Assembly (NCBI GenBank): GCA_034509425.1
Contig: JAVTVJ010000132.1
Span: 2,749,470 to 2,813,469 of the forward strand
Source of the DNA: Eopsaltria australis
Lineage: Eukaryota; Chordata; Aves; Passeriformes; Petroicidae
Reading direction: 5' to 3'
DNA length: 64,000 nucleotides
Positions within the stretch are counted from its first letter, which is position 1; every line of letters begins with the position of its first letter. Below the pieces are notes generated by a model. That model ran no database searches. It saw only the letters and a program-made list of their open reading frames with translations, and was not told where the DNA came from. The position numbers and the translations under genes were made by a program. Shown here piece after piece: positions 63,101 through 64,000 of this stretch.

Positions 63101-64000
63101 AGTCACACCTGAATCCCTGGAAGGAAAAAAGGAAGTACTCTTATGCTTCTTCCCCCATACGAGATTTGTTGTTTGGAGGCAGCACCCCGCCTCAACCTGT
63201 TAAAGACAAAATTACTACAATGCTGTAATTTACACACAGACATTCTGAATGGACAGTGAAGCATTCAGAAAATAATGAGAAATTATTAAGTCATGCTTCA
63301 GTTGTTTGCCTTTAGACAAGTCCTCATGTTTTTGAAATTTGGCAACTGAGAATTTTTCACATTTTTGATACTAATTCCAGTAAAGCTACATGACAGCATT
63401 GCAAGCATTCTTCTTCATCTCACAATCCTAAATCTACATCATCAGACCTTTTAACCAGCTTGGAATGTCCTGCACACAGTTAAACCCATGTAAACAGAGT
63501 TAATATAAGGCCTAAATTAAATTAGAGTAGATGTCAGAATATGTTAAGATGACAAAATTAGTCTCTTTTCTAGTCGTACATAGCAATGGAGCCCTCTAAG
63601 GGTTACAGAGAAAACTGATCACTTTCTAGCCAATATATAGTATGACCAGTTATGTATTTAATTGAAACAATTATGCATATTCTCCACTTAATCTTTTTTC
63701 TTTTTGGTGATTTAATACAGCTAGAGTACATCACATTACTGGGTTAAATTTAAATAAGATGACCACTCTAAAAGGGTATCTTCTACAGTAATGATCAAAG
63801 TTAATGGTATTGAATGACAATGATTGTTGCAAATTGGAATTGAATTAATATGTCTCTACCTAATAAGCATACATAAAAGAAAGCCAGAAGGCTTTGGTGT
63901 TGTTTAATCGAGTATGATATTCTGATATTTTAACCTATCATTTGCTAGGCAAAAAAAGCAGTAGTAATACTAATAATAATAGAATATTAAATTTAATGCA
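60115..64000. other. Unassigned AT-rich noncoding DNA
   Basis: No gene, RNA gene or transposon was recognised. A pyrimidine-rich stretch at about 62500-62690 contains two acceptor-like strings (tttccttcag, tttccttgtcccag) and an imperfect triplication of ttttttccttccatgt at 62626-62675. The window ends in AT-rich sequence with an (taa)n-like run near 63965-63985. Confidence 0.55.

Overview
The window looks like noncoding DNA from a bird genome, most likely a passerine (songbird). The evidence is a set of CR1 LINE fragments whose 3' ends carry the typical avian repeated tail (attctatgattctgtg and variants). There is also an avian-type ERV LTR remnant and one short element that joins a tRNA-Ile(AAT)-like head to a CR1-like tail, which is the layout of the songbird SINE TguSINE1. 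The DNA is AT-rich and carries no bacterial-style operons. Its longest open frame is about 175 codons, roughly what chance allows in 64 kb. I recognise no known protein-coding gene, no intact RNA gene and no CRISPR array.

Layout: positions 1-5916 are unassigned, apart from an A/G-rich tract at 4200-4560. A reverse-strand solo-LTR-like remnant lies near 5917-6345. The tRNA-derived SINE is at 7237-7376. CR1 pieces lie at about 12452-12976 (+), 15523-16001 (-), 19484-19974 (+), 25534-25756 (+), 27794-27964 (+), 45393-45520 (-), 45700-45880 (+) and 53420-53582 (+). A CR1-like tail without a visible body ends near 25523. Between these is single-copy-looking sequence with short simple repeats (47747-47808, 48266-48291, 60020-60114, 62626-62675), a long pyrimidine-rich stretch (31030-31565) and a few locally GC-richer patches (18890-19110, 30056-30334, 49250-49410, 53740-54290).

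The window therefore reads as an intergenic gene desert or the inside of a very large intron. No set of genes working together can be described. The most interesting leftovers are three exon-like segments. The first is on the minus strand at 57808-58034, with a strong acceptor, a good donor and an open 75-codon frame between them. The second is on the plus strand at 36230-36529, with acceptor and donor around a complete 67-codon frame that starts like a signal peptide. The third is a GC-richer minus-strand segment at 30056-30334 that ends in a perfect-consensus donor. All three are unproven and would need transcript or conservation data. I found no convincing new biological system.
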